From the NCBI RefSeq assembly GCF_029350945.1, contig NZ_JARKMS010000001.1, forward strand, positions 64,375 to 128,374: DNA of 64,000 nt. Direction: 5' to 3'. Positions 8,223-17,060 of this stretch are shown piece by piece (position 1 is the first letter of the stretch; the number at the start of each line of letters is the position of its first letter). Position numbers and translations under genes: made by a program. Under the pieces are notes generated by a model. It worked only from the letters and a program-made list of their open reading frames with translations. It was not told the DNA's origin and searched no databases. Source of the DNA: Maribacter huludaoensis. Its GTDB lineage: Bacteria > Bacteroidota > Bacteroidia > Flavobacteriales > Flavobacteriaceae.

Positions 8223-9275
8223 TTACAGACCTAACATTTTTTTCAACATTTCCTTATCTGTCGCTGCACCGGCAAAATCATCAAAAGTTTTCTCTGTTGC
8301 CTCAATAATATGGTCCGATATAAATTTAGCCCCTTCACGAGCACCTTGCTCCGGACTTTTTATACAGCACTCCCATTCCATTACCGCCCAAACATCACAA
8401 CCGTATTGTGTCAATTTAGAAAAGATGGTCTTAAAATCTATCTGTCCATCACCTAAAGAACGGTATCTACCAGCTCTATCTCCCCAATCGTTATAGCCAC
8501 CAAAAGCACCTTTTTTACCTGTTGGGTTAAATTCAGAATCTTTCACGTGAAAAGACTTTATAAACTCATGATAATGATCGATGTACGTGATATAGTCTAA
8601 CTGTTGCAATACAAAGTGACTTGGGTCATAAAGAATATTTACTCTTTTATGATTGCCTGTAGCTTCTAGAAAACGCTCAAAAGTATCCCCATCATGTAAA
8701 TCTTCGCCAGGGTGAATCTCATAACAGACATCTACACCTTCTTTATCAAAATGATTTAAGATAGGCAACCATCTATTTGCTAATTCTTCAAAGCCCATTT
8801 CCACTAAACCGGCCGGTCTTTGTGGCCAAGGGTGCATGGTATGCCATAACAACGACCCAGAAAAAGTAGCATGCGCTTTTAGCCCTAACCTTCTACTTGC
8901 AGTCGCTGCTTTCTTTACGGTTTCAATTGCCCATTCCGTTCTTGCCTTTGGTTTACCGTGTACATTGTTTGGAGCAAAAGAATCGAACATTAAATCATAC
9001 GCAGGGTGTACCGCTACAAGTTGACCCTGAAGGTGTGTAGAAAGTTCCGTAATCTCTAATCCATAAGAGTTTACTTTACCCTTTAGCTCATCGCAATAGG
9101 TCTGACTTTCGGCAGCCTTGTCCAAATCGATCAAAAAACTTTCCCATGTAGGAATTTGAATGCCTTTATATCCCAGATCAGCTGCCCATTTACACATTCC
9201 GTCCAAAGAATTAAATGGAGCTTTACTGTCTACAAACTGTGCCAAGAAAACGGCTGGTCCTTTAATTGTTTTCAT
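8223..9275 (-). CDS. Cytoplasmic sugar phosphate isomerase/epimerase-family TIM barrel
   Basis: The 350-residue protein has no signal peptide. Family motifs are a first strand with GYKGIQIPTWES, a VCYEIHPGEDLHDGDTF strand with the metal-binding Glu, NILYDPSHFVLQQ with Asp and His ligands, SFHVKDSEFNP with the His, and AVMEWECC with the last Glu. These place it in the xylose isomerase-like (AP endonuclease 2) superfamily. It is the first gene of an operon with two DUF1080 genes and is divergent from the GMC gene at 9437. This fits epimerisation or isomerisation of the keto sugar released by the hydrolases. The precise reaction is inference. Confidence 0.87.
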   Translation of the reverse strand: MKTIKGPAVFLAQFVDSKAPFNSLDGMCKWAADLGYKGIQIPTWESFLIDLDKAAESQTYCDELKGKVNSYGLEITELSTHLQGQLVAVHPAYDLMFDSFAPNNVHGKPKARTEWAIETVKKAATASRRLGLKAHATFSGSLLWHTMHPWPQRPAGLVEMGFEELANRWLPILNHFDKEGVDVCYEIHPGEDLHDGDTFERFLEATGNHKRVNILYDPSHFVLQQLDYITYIDHYHEFIKSFHVKDSEFNPTGKKGAFGGYNDWGDRAGRYRSLGDGQIDFKTIFSKLTQYGCDVWAVMEWECCIKSPEQGAREGAKFISDHIIEATEKTFDDFAGAATDKEMLKKMLGL

Positions 9276-9290
9276 AAAAAAATACTATCT

Positions 9291-9315
9291 ATTGTTGTTT
9301 GAATTTGTTGTTGAC
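9291..9315 (-). promoter_or_regulatory. AAC-rich 5' leader motif, shared with other minus-strand genes
   Basis: On the minus strand this leader reads CAACAAATTCAAACAACAAT upstream of the isomerase start codon. Related CAAACAACAACAAA blocks sit just upstream of the genes starting at 12877 and 14449 (here at 12877-12897 and 14460-14475). Such unstructured A/C-rich leaders are thought to help translation where Shine-Dalgarno signals are weak. Confidence 0.35.
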
Positions 9316-9436
9316 CATGAGTTATCAAATCTCTTGAAAAATCTTATATTTAAGAATTATATCAAGTTCTTCTCTAAACTTTAAAGATTTGCTATAAATA
9401 TAGGGATTACCATCAGAAAAAGATAAAAATTCAGGC

Positions 9437-11140
9437 ATGAATAAAGATGAAATATTCGACGCAATCGTGGTCGGCACAGGAATAAGTGGTGGCTGGGCCG
9501 CTAAGGAATTAACAGAGAAGGGCTTAAAAACCCTTGTCTTGGAACGTGGTCCTATGGTAAAGCATATTGAAAACTATCCTACCGTGAATGATGACCCTTG
9601 GGATTACCCGTTGAAAGGGGAACTTTCTAAAGAAGATAAAGAAAAGTATCATGTTCAATCTCGTGTAGGATGGGCCCCAAAAGAAGATTCCAAGCATTTC
9701 TTTGTAAACGATTTAGACCACCCGTATGTAGAGACCAAACGTTTTGACTGGATTCGTGGATATCAAGTAGGCGGTAGATCACTTACCTGGGGTCGACAAA
9801 GTTACCGTTGGAGCGATATTGATTTTGAAGCCAACAAAAAAGAAGGTATTGGCGTAGACTGGCCCGTTAGATATAAGGATATTGCTCCTTGGTACGATAA
9901 AGTTGAAAAATATATAGGTGTAAGTGGAGAAACCTTAGGATTAGATGTTTTACCTGACGGAATTTTTCAACCTGCCATGAAATTAAATTGTGTAGAAGAG
10001 GATTTTAAAAACAACATTGCAGAAAAATTCGAAGACGGAAGATTGATTACCATTGGTAGGGCCGCACACATTACCGATCCCAATGCCACTTTTGAAGGCC
10101 GTGGTACTTGCCAAAACAGAGACCGATGCTGGCGTGGCTGCCCATTTGGCGGTTATTTCAGTAGTAACTCGTCAACATTACCGGCAGCGGAACGAACCGG
10201 AAATATGACCCTAAGACCAAACTCTATAGTGTATGAAATCATCTATGATGATACTACCAAAAAAGCAACTGGTGTTAAAATAATAGATGCAGAAACGAAT
10301 GAGAAAATTGAATTTAAGGCAAAGGTGATTTTTCTATGCGCATCTGCAATGGCATCGGTCGGTATTCTATTACAATCTAAATCTGAGCGCTTCCCGAACG
10401 GATTAGGAAACGATTCCGATGCTTTGGGAAGAGGTATTATGGACCACCATTACAAATTAGGTGCAACTGCAAAAGTAGATGGTTATTTAGATAAATATTA
10501 TAAAGGAAGACGAGCCAACGGGTTTTACATACCACGTTTTGTAAACTTGAGCGAAAAAACAAGACGGAATGGATATTTACGAGGTTTTGGCTACCAAGGC
10601 ACGGCCAGCAGAGGAGATTGGTCAAAAGATATTGGAGAACTTTCATATGGCAAGGACTTAAAGGAGTCTGTATTGAAACCAGGTCGCTGGACCATTGGCG
10701 TAACGGGGTTTGGTGAGTTCTTACCCTATGATGATAATAGAGTAACCCTAAGCCCTACCGAAAAGGACAAATGGGGTTTACCTCAACTAGCTTTTGATGT
10801 AGAGTTTAAGGAAAACGAGTATAATATGCGTGAAGACATCAAAAAAGAGATTGTTACCATGTTTAAAGCTGCAGGCTTTAAAGATGTAGCTTCTTATGAA
10901 GAGTCTAGCGGACCAGGTTTGGGTATTCACGAAATGGGCGGGGCCAGAATGGGACATAGCGCAAAATCCTCTATTATTAACAAGCACAATCAAGTACATT
11001 TAGTACCAAATGTATATGTAACGGATGGCGCCTTCATGTCTTCTTCTAGTTGTGTAAACCCGTCATTGACCTATATGGCATTTACTGCCAGAGCCGCAAA
11101 CCATGCGGCCGAACAGCTTAAAGCAGGTAAATTTTCTTGA
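9437..11140 (+). CDS. GMC flavoprotein dehydrogenase, copy 1
   Basis: This is a 567-residue GMC oxidoreductase. The N-terminal FAD-binding GTGISGG motif covers residues 13-19. A substrate domain follows, then the C-terminal HEMGGARMG (His498) and CVNPSLTYMAFTARAA (Asn541), the expected His/Asn catalytic pair. TCQNRDRCWRGCPFGG has Cys225, Cys231 and Cys235 in Cx5Cx3C spacing, the pattern that binds [3Fe-4S] in bacterial FAD glucose dehydrogenase catalytic subunits. There is no signal peptide. The probable role is oxidation of a glycoside carbon, likely C3, passing electrons to a partner. No dedicated subunit 3 gene lies next to it; the one at 16335 belongs to its paralogue. Confidence 0.9.
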   Translation: MNKDEIFDAIVVGTGISGGWAAKELTEKGLKTLVLERGPMVKHIENYPTVNDDPWDYPLKGELSKEDKEKYHVQSRVGWAPKEDSKHFFVNDLDHPYVETKRFDWIRGYQVGGRSLTWGRQSYRWSDIDFEANKKEGIGVDWPVRYKDIAPWYDKVEKYIGVSGETLGLDVLPDGIFQPAMKLNCVEEDFKNNIAEKFEDGRLITIGRAAHITDPNATFEGRGTCQNRDRCWRGCPFGGYFSSNSSTLPAAERTGNMTLRPNSIVYEIIYDDTTKKATGVKIIDAETNEKIEFKAKVIFLCASAMASVGILLQSKSERFPNGLGNDSDALGRGIMDHHYKLGATAKVDGYLDKYYKGRRANGFYIPRFVNLSEKTRRNGYLRGFGYQGTASRGDWSKDIGELSYGKDLKESVLKPGRWTIGVTGFGEFLPYDDNRVTLSPTEKDKWGLPQLAFDVEFKENEYNMREDIKKEIVTMFKAAGFKDVASYEESSGPGLGIHEMGGARMGHSAKSSIINKHNQVHLVPNVYVTDGAFMSSSSCVNPSLTYMAFTARAANHAAEQLKAGKFS

Positions 11141-11204
11141 TGTTGAAATTAATTACAAAGAATTACGTTTATTAAATCCTATAGATTAAAGAAAATATCA
11201 GCTT

Positions 11205-11663
11205 ATGGAAAATACTTCGGCCAGAAATATGTGGGGTAATTATTTAAAAAATCATCTCGAAGATGTCTTTCATGAGACACCAAAAACCATGTGTTTTGGC
11301 AATAATGAACATGATGCCAATGAAAGCGTTAGATTAATACAAAGTGGTGATAAAAAGGCAATATCCCATTCGTTGTTAGGCTTACAAAACAGAAACGAAC
11401 CTTTACCCAAAATTGGTGATTATATTGTGGTTACGGATTGGAACGGTGAAGCGCAATGCATTGTTGTCACAACCTCCGTAACACTTAAACCCTATTTTAG
11501 TATTGATGCCGCTTATGCGCAATTAGAAGCAAACGGTGACAGGTCTTTGGATAGTTGGAAAAAATACCATTGGGAATTTTTCACAAAGGAATTACAAGAA
11601 TTTAAAAGAGAACCAAAGGACAGTATGATTGTTGTTTGCCAGACATTTAAAAAAGTTAATTAA
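11205..11663 (+). CDS. ASCH domain-containing protein
   Basis: This 152-residue protein has the ASCH fold, related to PUA-type RNA-binding domains. Signs are the N-terminal helix MWGNYLKNHLED, HSLLGLQNRNEPLPKIGDYIVVTDWNGEAQCIVVTTSV, and the closing SWKKYHWEFFTKELQEF and MIVVCQTFKKV. The family binds nucleic acid or small ligands and its cellular role varies. The gene follows the GMC gene by 64 bases and ends before the shared terminator at 11690, so it is at the end of this transcript. No link to sugar metabolism is obvious. Confidence 0.83.
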   Translation: MENTSARNMWGNYLKNHLEDVFHETPKTMCFGNNEHDANESVRLIQSGDKKAISHSLLGLQNRNEPLPKIGDYIVVTDWNGEAQCIVVTTSVTLKPYFSIDAAYAQLEANGDRSLDSWKKYHWEFFTKELQEFKREPKDSMIVVCQTFKKVN

Positions 11664-11689
11664 AATAGGTTTTCAAAAAACTACATAAC

Positions 11690-11720
11690 AAAAAGAGCCG
11701 CAATTTGCGGCTCTTTTTTA
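11690..11720. terminator. Strong bidirectional terminator
   Basis: AAAAAGAGCCGC and GCGGCTCTTTTT form a perfect hairpin around an AATTT loop, with A and T runs on both sides. It sits between two convergent genes and can end both transcripts. Confidence 0.93.
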
Positions 11721-11737
11721 TAGTGTATCGTTTAGGT

Positions 11738-12877
11738 TTAATTCTCTAAAGTAACCCAAGTATTTCCACCTTTATGTGAATCAACGGTTGCTTCAATGAA
11801 GTTCATTCCACGAACGCCGTCTGCCATAGTAGGGAATTCACCATCATTGTATTCTTCTCCTCTAATGGCCCTAGCCACACCTTTATAAATATTAGCCATA
11901 GAATCAAAAATTCCTTCTGGGTGCCCGGCCGGTAATTTTGTTCCGTCTAAAGACAGCTCAGAGTTATAGGCATGACCAGGCTTATAAATTTGTGTTGGTT
12001 CAGTATCACTTAATTTATATAAAAAGTTAGGTCTTTCTTGTTCCCATCTAAACGCTCCTTTTTCCCCATAAATAGAAATAGCCAATCCGTTCTCCTCACC
12101 AGTAGCAACTTGGCTACCTCTAATAACACCTTTTACATGATCCCCCATACGTATTAGTACAGTACCATCCACATCCATTTGGTTATCTTCATATAGGTAA
12201 TTGAAATCACAAAGCAGCTCTTTAACTTTTAATCCTGTAGTATATTCTACCATATTGAAAGCATGAACACCTATATCTCCCATACATGAACTTATACCTG
12301 CTTTTTTAGGATCCAATCTCCAAACAGATGATCTTTTCTCCTTATCATGTATAATAGTATTGATCCATCCTTGGTAATAAACGGCATCTACCTTATGAAT
12401 TTTACCCAAAGCACCAGATTTGATCATTTCACGCATTTGACGCACCATAGGGTAACCGGTGTATGTATGTGTCAAAGCAAAAACAGTACCTGCCTTGGCA
12501 TGTGCCTTTTGTAAATCTTTGGCTTCTTCTAAGGTTGTGGTCATTGGCTTTTCGCATATAACACTAAAACCATTGTCCAATAACTTCTTTGCCATTGGGT
12601 AATGTAAGAAGTTTGGCGTAAGTACTGAACAAACTTGTATACGCTCATCTTCAGGCAATTTCAATTCCTCTTCAATCAAGGTATCAAAATCTTTATATAT
12701 CCTATTTAATGGTACATCTATTTCTTTGGCAAAAGCCATATTAGCATCAAAATCAGGGTTAAATACAGCACCCGTAATTTCATAATTATCATTAATGAAA
12801 GATGCTACTCTATGTAACACTCCTATCAGAGAGTCTCCACCCCCACCTAATATTCCTAATCGTATTTTCTTTGGCAT
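11738..12877 (-). CDS. Gfo/Idh/MocA family oxidoreductase
   Basis: The 379-residue protein has an N-terminal Rossmann domain starting RLGILGGGGDSLIGVLHRVA, with a modified glycine motif often seen in sugar-dehydrogenase members. ICEKPMTTTLEEA holds the Lys of the conserved EKP motif, and SSCMGDIGVHAFNMVEYTTG holds the probable catalytic His. The family performs NAD(P)-dependent oxidation or reduction of sugars and related alcohols. It is the last gene of an isomerase-DinB-oxidoreductase operon and probably acts on a keto sugar made by the GMC enzymes. A leader rich in AACAAC precedes the ATG. Confidence 0.88.
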   Translation of the reverse strand: MPKKIRLGILGGGGDSLIGVLHRVASFINDNYEITGAVFNPDFDANMAFAKEIDVPLNRIYKDFDTLIEEELKLPEDERIQVCSVLTPNFLHYPMAKKLLDNGFSVICEKPMTTTLEEAKDLQKAHAKAGTVFALTHTYTGYPMVRQMREMIKSGALGKIHKVDAVYYQGWINTIIHDKEKRSSVWRLDPKKAGISSCMGDIGVHAFNMVEYTTGLKVKELLCDFNYLYEDNQMDVDGTVLIRMGDHVKGVIRGSQVATGEENGLAISIYGEKGAFRWEQERPNFLYKLSDTEPTQIYKPGHAYNSELSLDGTKLPAGHPEGIFDSMANIYKGVARAIRGEEYNDGEFPTMADGVRGMNFIEATVDSHKGGNTWVTLEN

Positions 12878-12997
12878 TTTGTTGTTGTTTAAATTGAATT
12901 TTATAAATAAAATTATGTACTGAGATTAATAAAAAATAAAATTATGAAAACCGTAATGAACTAAATAACATAAAAGCTGTAAAATATGTTATATCAT

Positions 12998-13441
12998 TTA
13001 TCTTCTATAATAAACATAATCAGAGCTTATAGGTATTTCATCATGATTTCTAAAATCTACGGCAATTTGCCCTCTATGATTTGTAGAATGATTAATGATA
13101 TGAAAAAGAATGTCCTGCAGGGTATTTGTAAATAAACGCCCTTCAGAATTTTCATAATCTATACGCTTATCAAAATTATCGGCATTGGTAACTATCTCAA
13201 AAGAGCTGCGTTGATTTTCATAATGGATATCTGCCCAATTTTTTACGTCATGCTCTTGCCAAACGTCGTATTCACTAGGCTTGTTTAAAATTCTTGCATT
13301 CCAAATATGGTGTGCGTTTAAAATATGACTGAACAGACGTACGGTTTCCGGTGATACAGAATCGAGTGCCAAACATTGTTCAATAAGTTTTTTATTACAG
13401 TGAAAATTATAATCGAATATTTCATTAAAAAAAGTCTCCAT
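12998..13441 (-). CDS. DinB-family protein
   Basis: The 147-residue four-helix protein has the DinB metal-site pattern: an early HILNAHHIWNARIL and the late HIINHSTNHRGQIAVDF. DinB/YfiT proteins bind divalent metal and include thiol-dependent transferases and hydrolases; many have no known substrate. The gene lies 15 bases downstream of the secreted isomerase and 120 bases upstream of the Gfo/Idh gene. It may be part of that operon. A link to bacillithiol, hinted at by the bacilliredoxin gene at 27746, is only speculation. Confidence 0.85.
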   Translation of the reverse strand: METFFNEIFDYNFHCNKKLIEQCLALDSVSPETVRLFSHILNAHHIWNARILNKPSEYDVWQEHDVKNWADIHYENQRSSFEIVTNADNFDKRIDYENSEGRLFTNTLQDILFHIINHSTNHRGQIAVDFRNHDEIPISSDYVYYRR

Positions 13442-13456
13442 AAATCATACTATTGA

Positions 13457-14449
13457 TTATTCTATTTCTTTTGCTGCTTTTAACAAAAGATCTCTTGTTG
13501 CAATGATACCGTCTGCCTCGCTAATTTCAGACCCTTCATATTCTACACCTATAAAACCTGTATAACCTGCATTTTTTACGATTTTAAGCATTTCTACATA
13601 GTCAATGCCGGTATCATAACCATCAGTATCAAAATTATTGGATTTTGCACTTACAGCTTTTGCATAGGGCATTAATTCTTTAACACCCTTATACTTGTCA
13701 TACGCTTTAAGGCAGTCCCTACTATCTGGTTTACGTTCTATACAAAAGTTTCCAAAATCAGGTAAACTACCACAATTATCCATATTTACGGTTTTCATTA
13801 CCTGGGCATGAAGTTCACCATTAGATGATAATCCGCCGTGGTTTTCAACCAACACATTAATTCCTTTGGTTTTTGCATAGGTAGCTAATTTTGTAAGCCC
13901 ATCAACAGAATTCTTTATCCATTGTTCAGGAACATTGCTTCCATTAAGGTTTACCCTAATGGCATGACAACCCATTGCGGCGGCGGCGTCTACCCATTTT
14001 TTGTGCTTCTCAACGGTTTGGTTTCTTTCAACCTCATCATCAACGGCCAAATTACCTTGACCATCGATCATGATCAATACATTTTTCATTCCATACTTTT
14101 CTGCCTCTGCATTGGATTTTGCTACAAAATTTGCCATTGCTTCTTCAGAATAATCTGCATCTTCCAGTTCAGGATTATATAACTGGCTCACATATTCCAA
14201 TCCGGTAAATCCCCAATCATTGGCTTTTTCTGCAAATGAATACGGATCCACACCATCTTCCCTTATCATTTTATGCATAGACCATTGTGCCAATGATATT
14301 TTAAAAAATGGAGTTGTAGTACTTTCTTCCATTACAATTTCTGTATTATCTACTTTATCTTTTTTAGTTTCCTTACAAGCGTAAGTTCCTAATAACGAGA
14401 TACCGATACCTGCAATAGATGCGAACCGAATAAAACTTTTTCTTTTCAT
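13457..14449 (-). CDS. Exported sugar isomerase/epimerase-like lipoprotein
   Basis: I choose the ATG at 14449. The upstream extension starting near 14518 has no family similarity, and the chosen start begins a signal, MKRKSFIRFASIAGIGISLL, followed by TYACKE, a possible lipobox. The 330-residue protein then shows the xylose isomerase-like TIM barrel: LAQWSMHKMI, WGFTGLEYVSQLY, NVLVENHGGLSS with the Glu, GSLPDFGNFC with the Asp, and FIGVEYEGSE with the last Glu. An exported sugar isomerase fits keto-sugar rearrangement in the periplasm. DinB and Gfo/Idh genes follow in the same direction. Confidence 0.82.
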   Translation of the reverse strand: MKRKSFIRFASIAGIGISLLGTYACKETKKDKVDNTEIVMEESTTTPFFKISLAQWSMHKMIREDGVDPYSFAEKANDWGFTGLEYVSQLYNPELEDADYSEEAMANFVAKSNAEAEKYGMKNVLIMIDGQGNLAVDDEVERNQTVEKHKKWVDAAAAMGCHAIRVNLNGSNVPEQWIKNSVDGLTKLATYAKTKGINVLVENHGGLSSNGELHAQVMKTVNMDNCGSLPDFGNFCIERKPDSRDCLKAYDKYKGVKELMPYAKAVSAKSNNFDTDGYDTGIDYVEMLKIVKNAGYTGFIGVEYEGSEISEADGIIATRDLLLKAAKEIE

Positions 14450-14622
14450 GTTTTGGTAGTTTGTTGTTGTTTGAAATATAATATTGACCACTGACGTTAA
14501 AATCATGAATAAGCTCATTCATCTAACCGAAGGTTAATTTTAGCGAATTTCGCAATAAGAATGGACAATAAATGTATAGAATTAATATAATATTTAATAA
14601 ATTTATAGATTAAACAACTTTT

Positions 14623-16335
14623 ATGAGCAAATTTTATTATAACGAAGAACAAGAGTCCTATGACGCTATAGTTGTAGGTACCGGAATTAGTGGCGGTTGG
14701 GCCGCTAAGGAATTATGTGAAGGAGGCCTTAAAACCCTGGTTTTGGAAAGGGGCCGAATGGTAAAACATATTGAAGATTATGAAACGGCCAACAAAGACC
14801 CATGGGATTTTCCTAATGCCGGTGAGCCGACGAAAGAAATAATAGAGCAGCAACCAAAACAGAACAGAACAGGTTATACTACAAACCAAGCTAGCAACAT
14901 GTGGTTTGTTAATGACCTGAAACACCCATACAACGAGACTAAACGTTTTGATTGGATGCGAGGATATCACCTTGGTGGACGTTCTCTTCAATGGGGGCGC
15001 CAAAGTTACCGTTTAAGTGACATAGATTTTGAAGCGAATAAAAAAGAAGGTATTGCCGTAGATTGGCCTGTACGTTATAAAGATATAGCACCTTGGTATG
15101 ACAAGGTAGAAGAATATATTGGTGTAAGTGGAGAAAACCTAGGTTTGGAACAGTTGCCAGATGGTAAATTTTTACCAATGATGGACCTCAATTGTGTAGA
15201 ACAAGTGTTCAGGGAGAAAGTGGCAGAAAATTTTAATGGCCGCGTAGTAACCTCTGGTAGAGTTGCACATATTACCGGAACAAAACAATTTGATGGAAGA
15301 AGCAAATGTCAATTTAGAAATAGATGTATTAGAGGATGTCCTTTTGGAGCTTATTTTAGCAGTCTTTCATCAACGTTACCAGCGGCAGAAGCTACAGGTA
15401 ATATGACACTTAGACCAGATTCAATTGTACATGAGGTAATTTATGACCCAAACACAAAGAAAGCTACAGGTGTAAAAGTTATTGATGCAAATACAAAGGA
15501 AACTTTTGAATTCAAGGCTAAAGTTATCTTCTTATGTGCTTCTGCAATTGCATCTACCTCTATATTGATGCAATCAAAATCTGAAACTTTCCCTAACGGT
15601 ATGGGTAATGAATCTGATCAATTGGGCCGTAATATAATGGACCACCAATTAAAAGTTGGTGCGTCCGGTAAATTTGACGGATTTGATGACAAGTACTACA
15701 AGGGTAGAAAACCTAACGGTATCTATATTCCAAGATTTAGAAATCTAGGTGGCGATTCCGATAGAAAGGATTACTTAAGAGGATTTGGATATCAGGGCGG
15801 TGCATCTAGAGGCAACTGGCAAGAATCTATTGCTGAACTGTCTCATGGTAAAGACTTAAAAGATGCCGTTTTAAAACCTGGTGGATGGACATTTGGTATG
15901 ATGGGCTTTGGTGAAGTATTGCCATACGAGAACAATAGATTTACACTAGATTATGATAAACTAGATGATTGGGGCCTACCTACTGTAACATTCGATGCAG
16001 AGCTACAAGAAAACGAACTAAAAATGCGTAAAGACATGTTAGAATCTGCAGTAGAGATGCTAGAAAAAGCAGGTCTTAGAGACGTAAAAGGGTATGATGA
16101 AGAAAGCGCGCTAGGACTTGGAATTCACGAAATGGGAACTGCACGTATGGGTAGGGACAGAAAAACATCTGTCTTAAACGGTAATAACCAATTACATGAT
16201 GTACCAAATGTATACGTAACCGATGGATCATTTATGACTTCTGCCAGCTGTGTAAATCCATCTTTAACCTATATGGCATTTACGGCCAGAGCTGCAAACC
16301 ACGCAATTGAACAACTTAAAAAAGGAAACATATAA
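14623..16335 (+). CDS. GMC flavoprotein dehydrogenase, copy 2
   Basis: This 570-residue paralogue is strongly similar to the GMC protein at 9437 along its whole length. It has the FAD motif GTGISGG at residues 19-25, the Cx5Cx3C candidate iron-sulfur motif at Cys229, Cys235 and Cys239, and the catalytic pair His502 (IHEMGTARMG) and Asn545 (CVNPSLT). It has no signal peptide. Its stop codon shares a base with the start of the Tat-targeted subunit 3 gene, so the two are translationally coupled. By analogy with bacterial FAD glucose dehydrogenase and gluconate 2-dehydrogenase, the small partner would carry the folded flavoprotein across the membrane. The sugar substrate is unknown. Confidence 0.91.
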   Translation: MSKFYYNEEQESYDAIVVGTGISGGWAAKELCEGGLKTLVLERGRMVKHIEDYETANKDPWDFPNAGEPTKEIIEQQPKQNRTGYTTNQASNMWFVNDLKHPYNETKRFDWMRGYHLGGRSLQWGRQSYRLSDIDFEANKKEGIAVDWPVRYKDIAPWYDKVEEYIGVSGENLGLEQLPDGKFLPMMDLNCVEQVFREKVAENFNGRVVTSGRVAHITGTKQFDGRSKCQFRNRCIRGCPFGAYFSSLSSTLPAAEATGNMTLRPDSIVHEVIYDPNTKKATGVKVIDANTKETFEFKAKVIFLCASAIASTSILMQSKSETFPNGMGNESDQLGRNIMDHQLKVGASGKFDGFDDKYYKGRKPNGIYIPRFRNLGGDSDRKDYLRGFGYQGGASRGNWQESIAELSHGKDLKDAVLKPGGWTFGMMGFGEVLPYENNRFTLDYDKLDDWGLPTVTFDAELQENELKMRKDMLESAVEMLEKAGLRDVKGYDEESALGLGIHEMGTARMGRDRKTSVLNGNNQLHDVPNVYVTDGSFMTSASCVNPSLTYMAFTARAANHAIEQLKKGNI

Positions 16336-16982
16336 TGGATAGAAGACGTGTATTAAAAAATATGGGAATGTCACTTGGATATATGGTGGCCACCCCAACA
16401 TTATTATCAATTGTACAAAGTTGTAAAAGTGAACCTGCCCTTACTTGGACTCCAGAATTTTTAGCTCAAAACGAAGGAGCGGTTCTTTCTAAATTAGTAG
16501 ATATTATTTTACCAAAAACAGATACACCTTCTGCCTCAGAAGTGCAAGTTGATATTTTTATTGACAGATTTGCAAAAGATGTTATGGAAAAGGAACAACA
16601 AGATTTTCTTAAAATGTCCATGTCCAAGTTTACAAATAAAGCTTTGGCAGATTCTGGTAAAGAAAAAGTTGAAGATTTGACCGTAGAGGACCTTGAACCA
16701 GTTTTGGCTGCATCCTTAAAGTATAATAAGGATGAACAAGCAGAGATGTTCAAGACTATAAACAGTTATACAAAAGCTATTGCAGATGGTAATACAGCTG
16801 AATTAGATGACGAAGTTTCAAGATTTGCTTTTGCAAATAATTTAAGAGGTATGACTATTTGGGGCTATAAAGCTTCTGAATATGTTGGTGAAAATGTTTT
16901 GGCATACTTACCTGTACCAGGTGAATATGTAGCATGTGGCGACCTTCAAGAGCTTACAGAAGGTAAGGCTTGGTCGTTATAA
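16335..16982 (+). CDS. Gluconate 2-dehydrogenase subunit 3-family protein with Tat signal
   Basis: The 215-residue protein begins MDRRRVLKNMGMSLG, a twin-arginine signal, and continues to a possible lipobox (SIVQSCKS). The rest matches the gluconate 2-dehydrogenase subunit 3 family, with LSKLVDIILPKTDTPSA near residue 50, an acidic helical middle, and FANNLRGMTIWGYKASEYVGENVLAYLPVPGEYVAC at the end. The family partners a GMC flavoprotein and supplies the export signal. Its ATG overlaps the stop of the GMC gene at 14623, so the complex is made in fixed ratio. No cytochrome c gene follows, so the electron acceptor is encoded elsewhere. Confidence 0.9.
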   Translation: MDRRRVLKNMGMSLGYMVATPTLLSIVQSCKSEPALTWTPEFLAQNEGAVLSKLVDIILPKTDTPSASEVQVDIFIDRFAKDVMEKEQQDFLKMSMSKFTNKALADSGKEKVEDLTVEDLEPVLAASLKYNKDEQAEMFKTINSYTKAIADGNTAELDDEVSRFAFANNLRGMTIWGYKASEYVGENVLAYLPVPGEYVACGDLQELTEGKAWSL

Positions 16983-17003
16983 ATAACCGATAATTTATAA
17001 TTC

Positions 17004-17045
17004 AATAGCCAAGAACAGTTTTTCATTGTTCTTGGCTATTTTCAT
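17004..17045 (+). terminator. Terminator of the GMC-subunit 3 operon
   Basis: AATAGCCAAGAACA (17004-17017) pairs perfectly with TGTTCTTGGCTATT (17027-17040) around a nine-base loop. TTCATTT follows. It separates the operon from the next exported isomerase gene. Confidence 0.85.
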
Positions 17046-17060
17046 TTAAATACAATACTC

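Noticed and set aside
14450..14518. N-terminal extension of the exported isomerase
   Set aside because: It would place a second hydrophobic stretch before the clear signal peptide and overlaps the AAC-rich leader.
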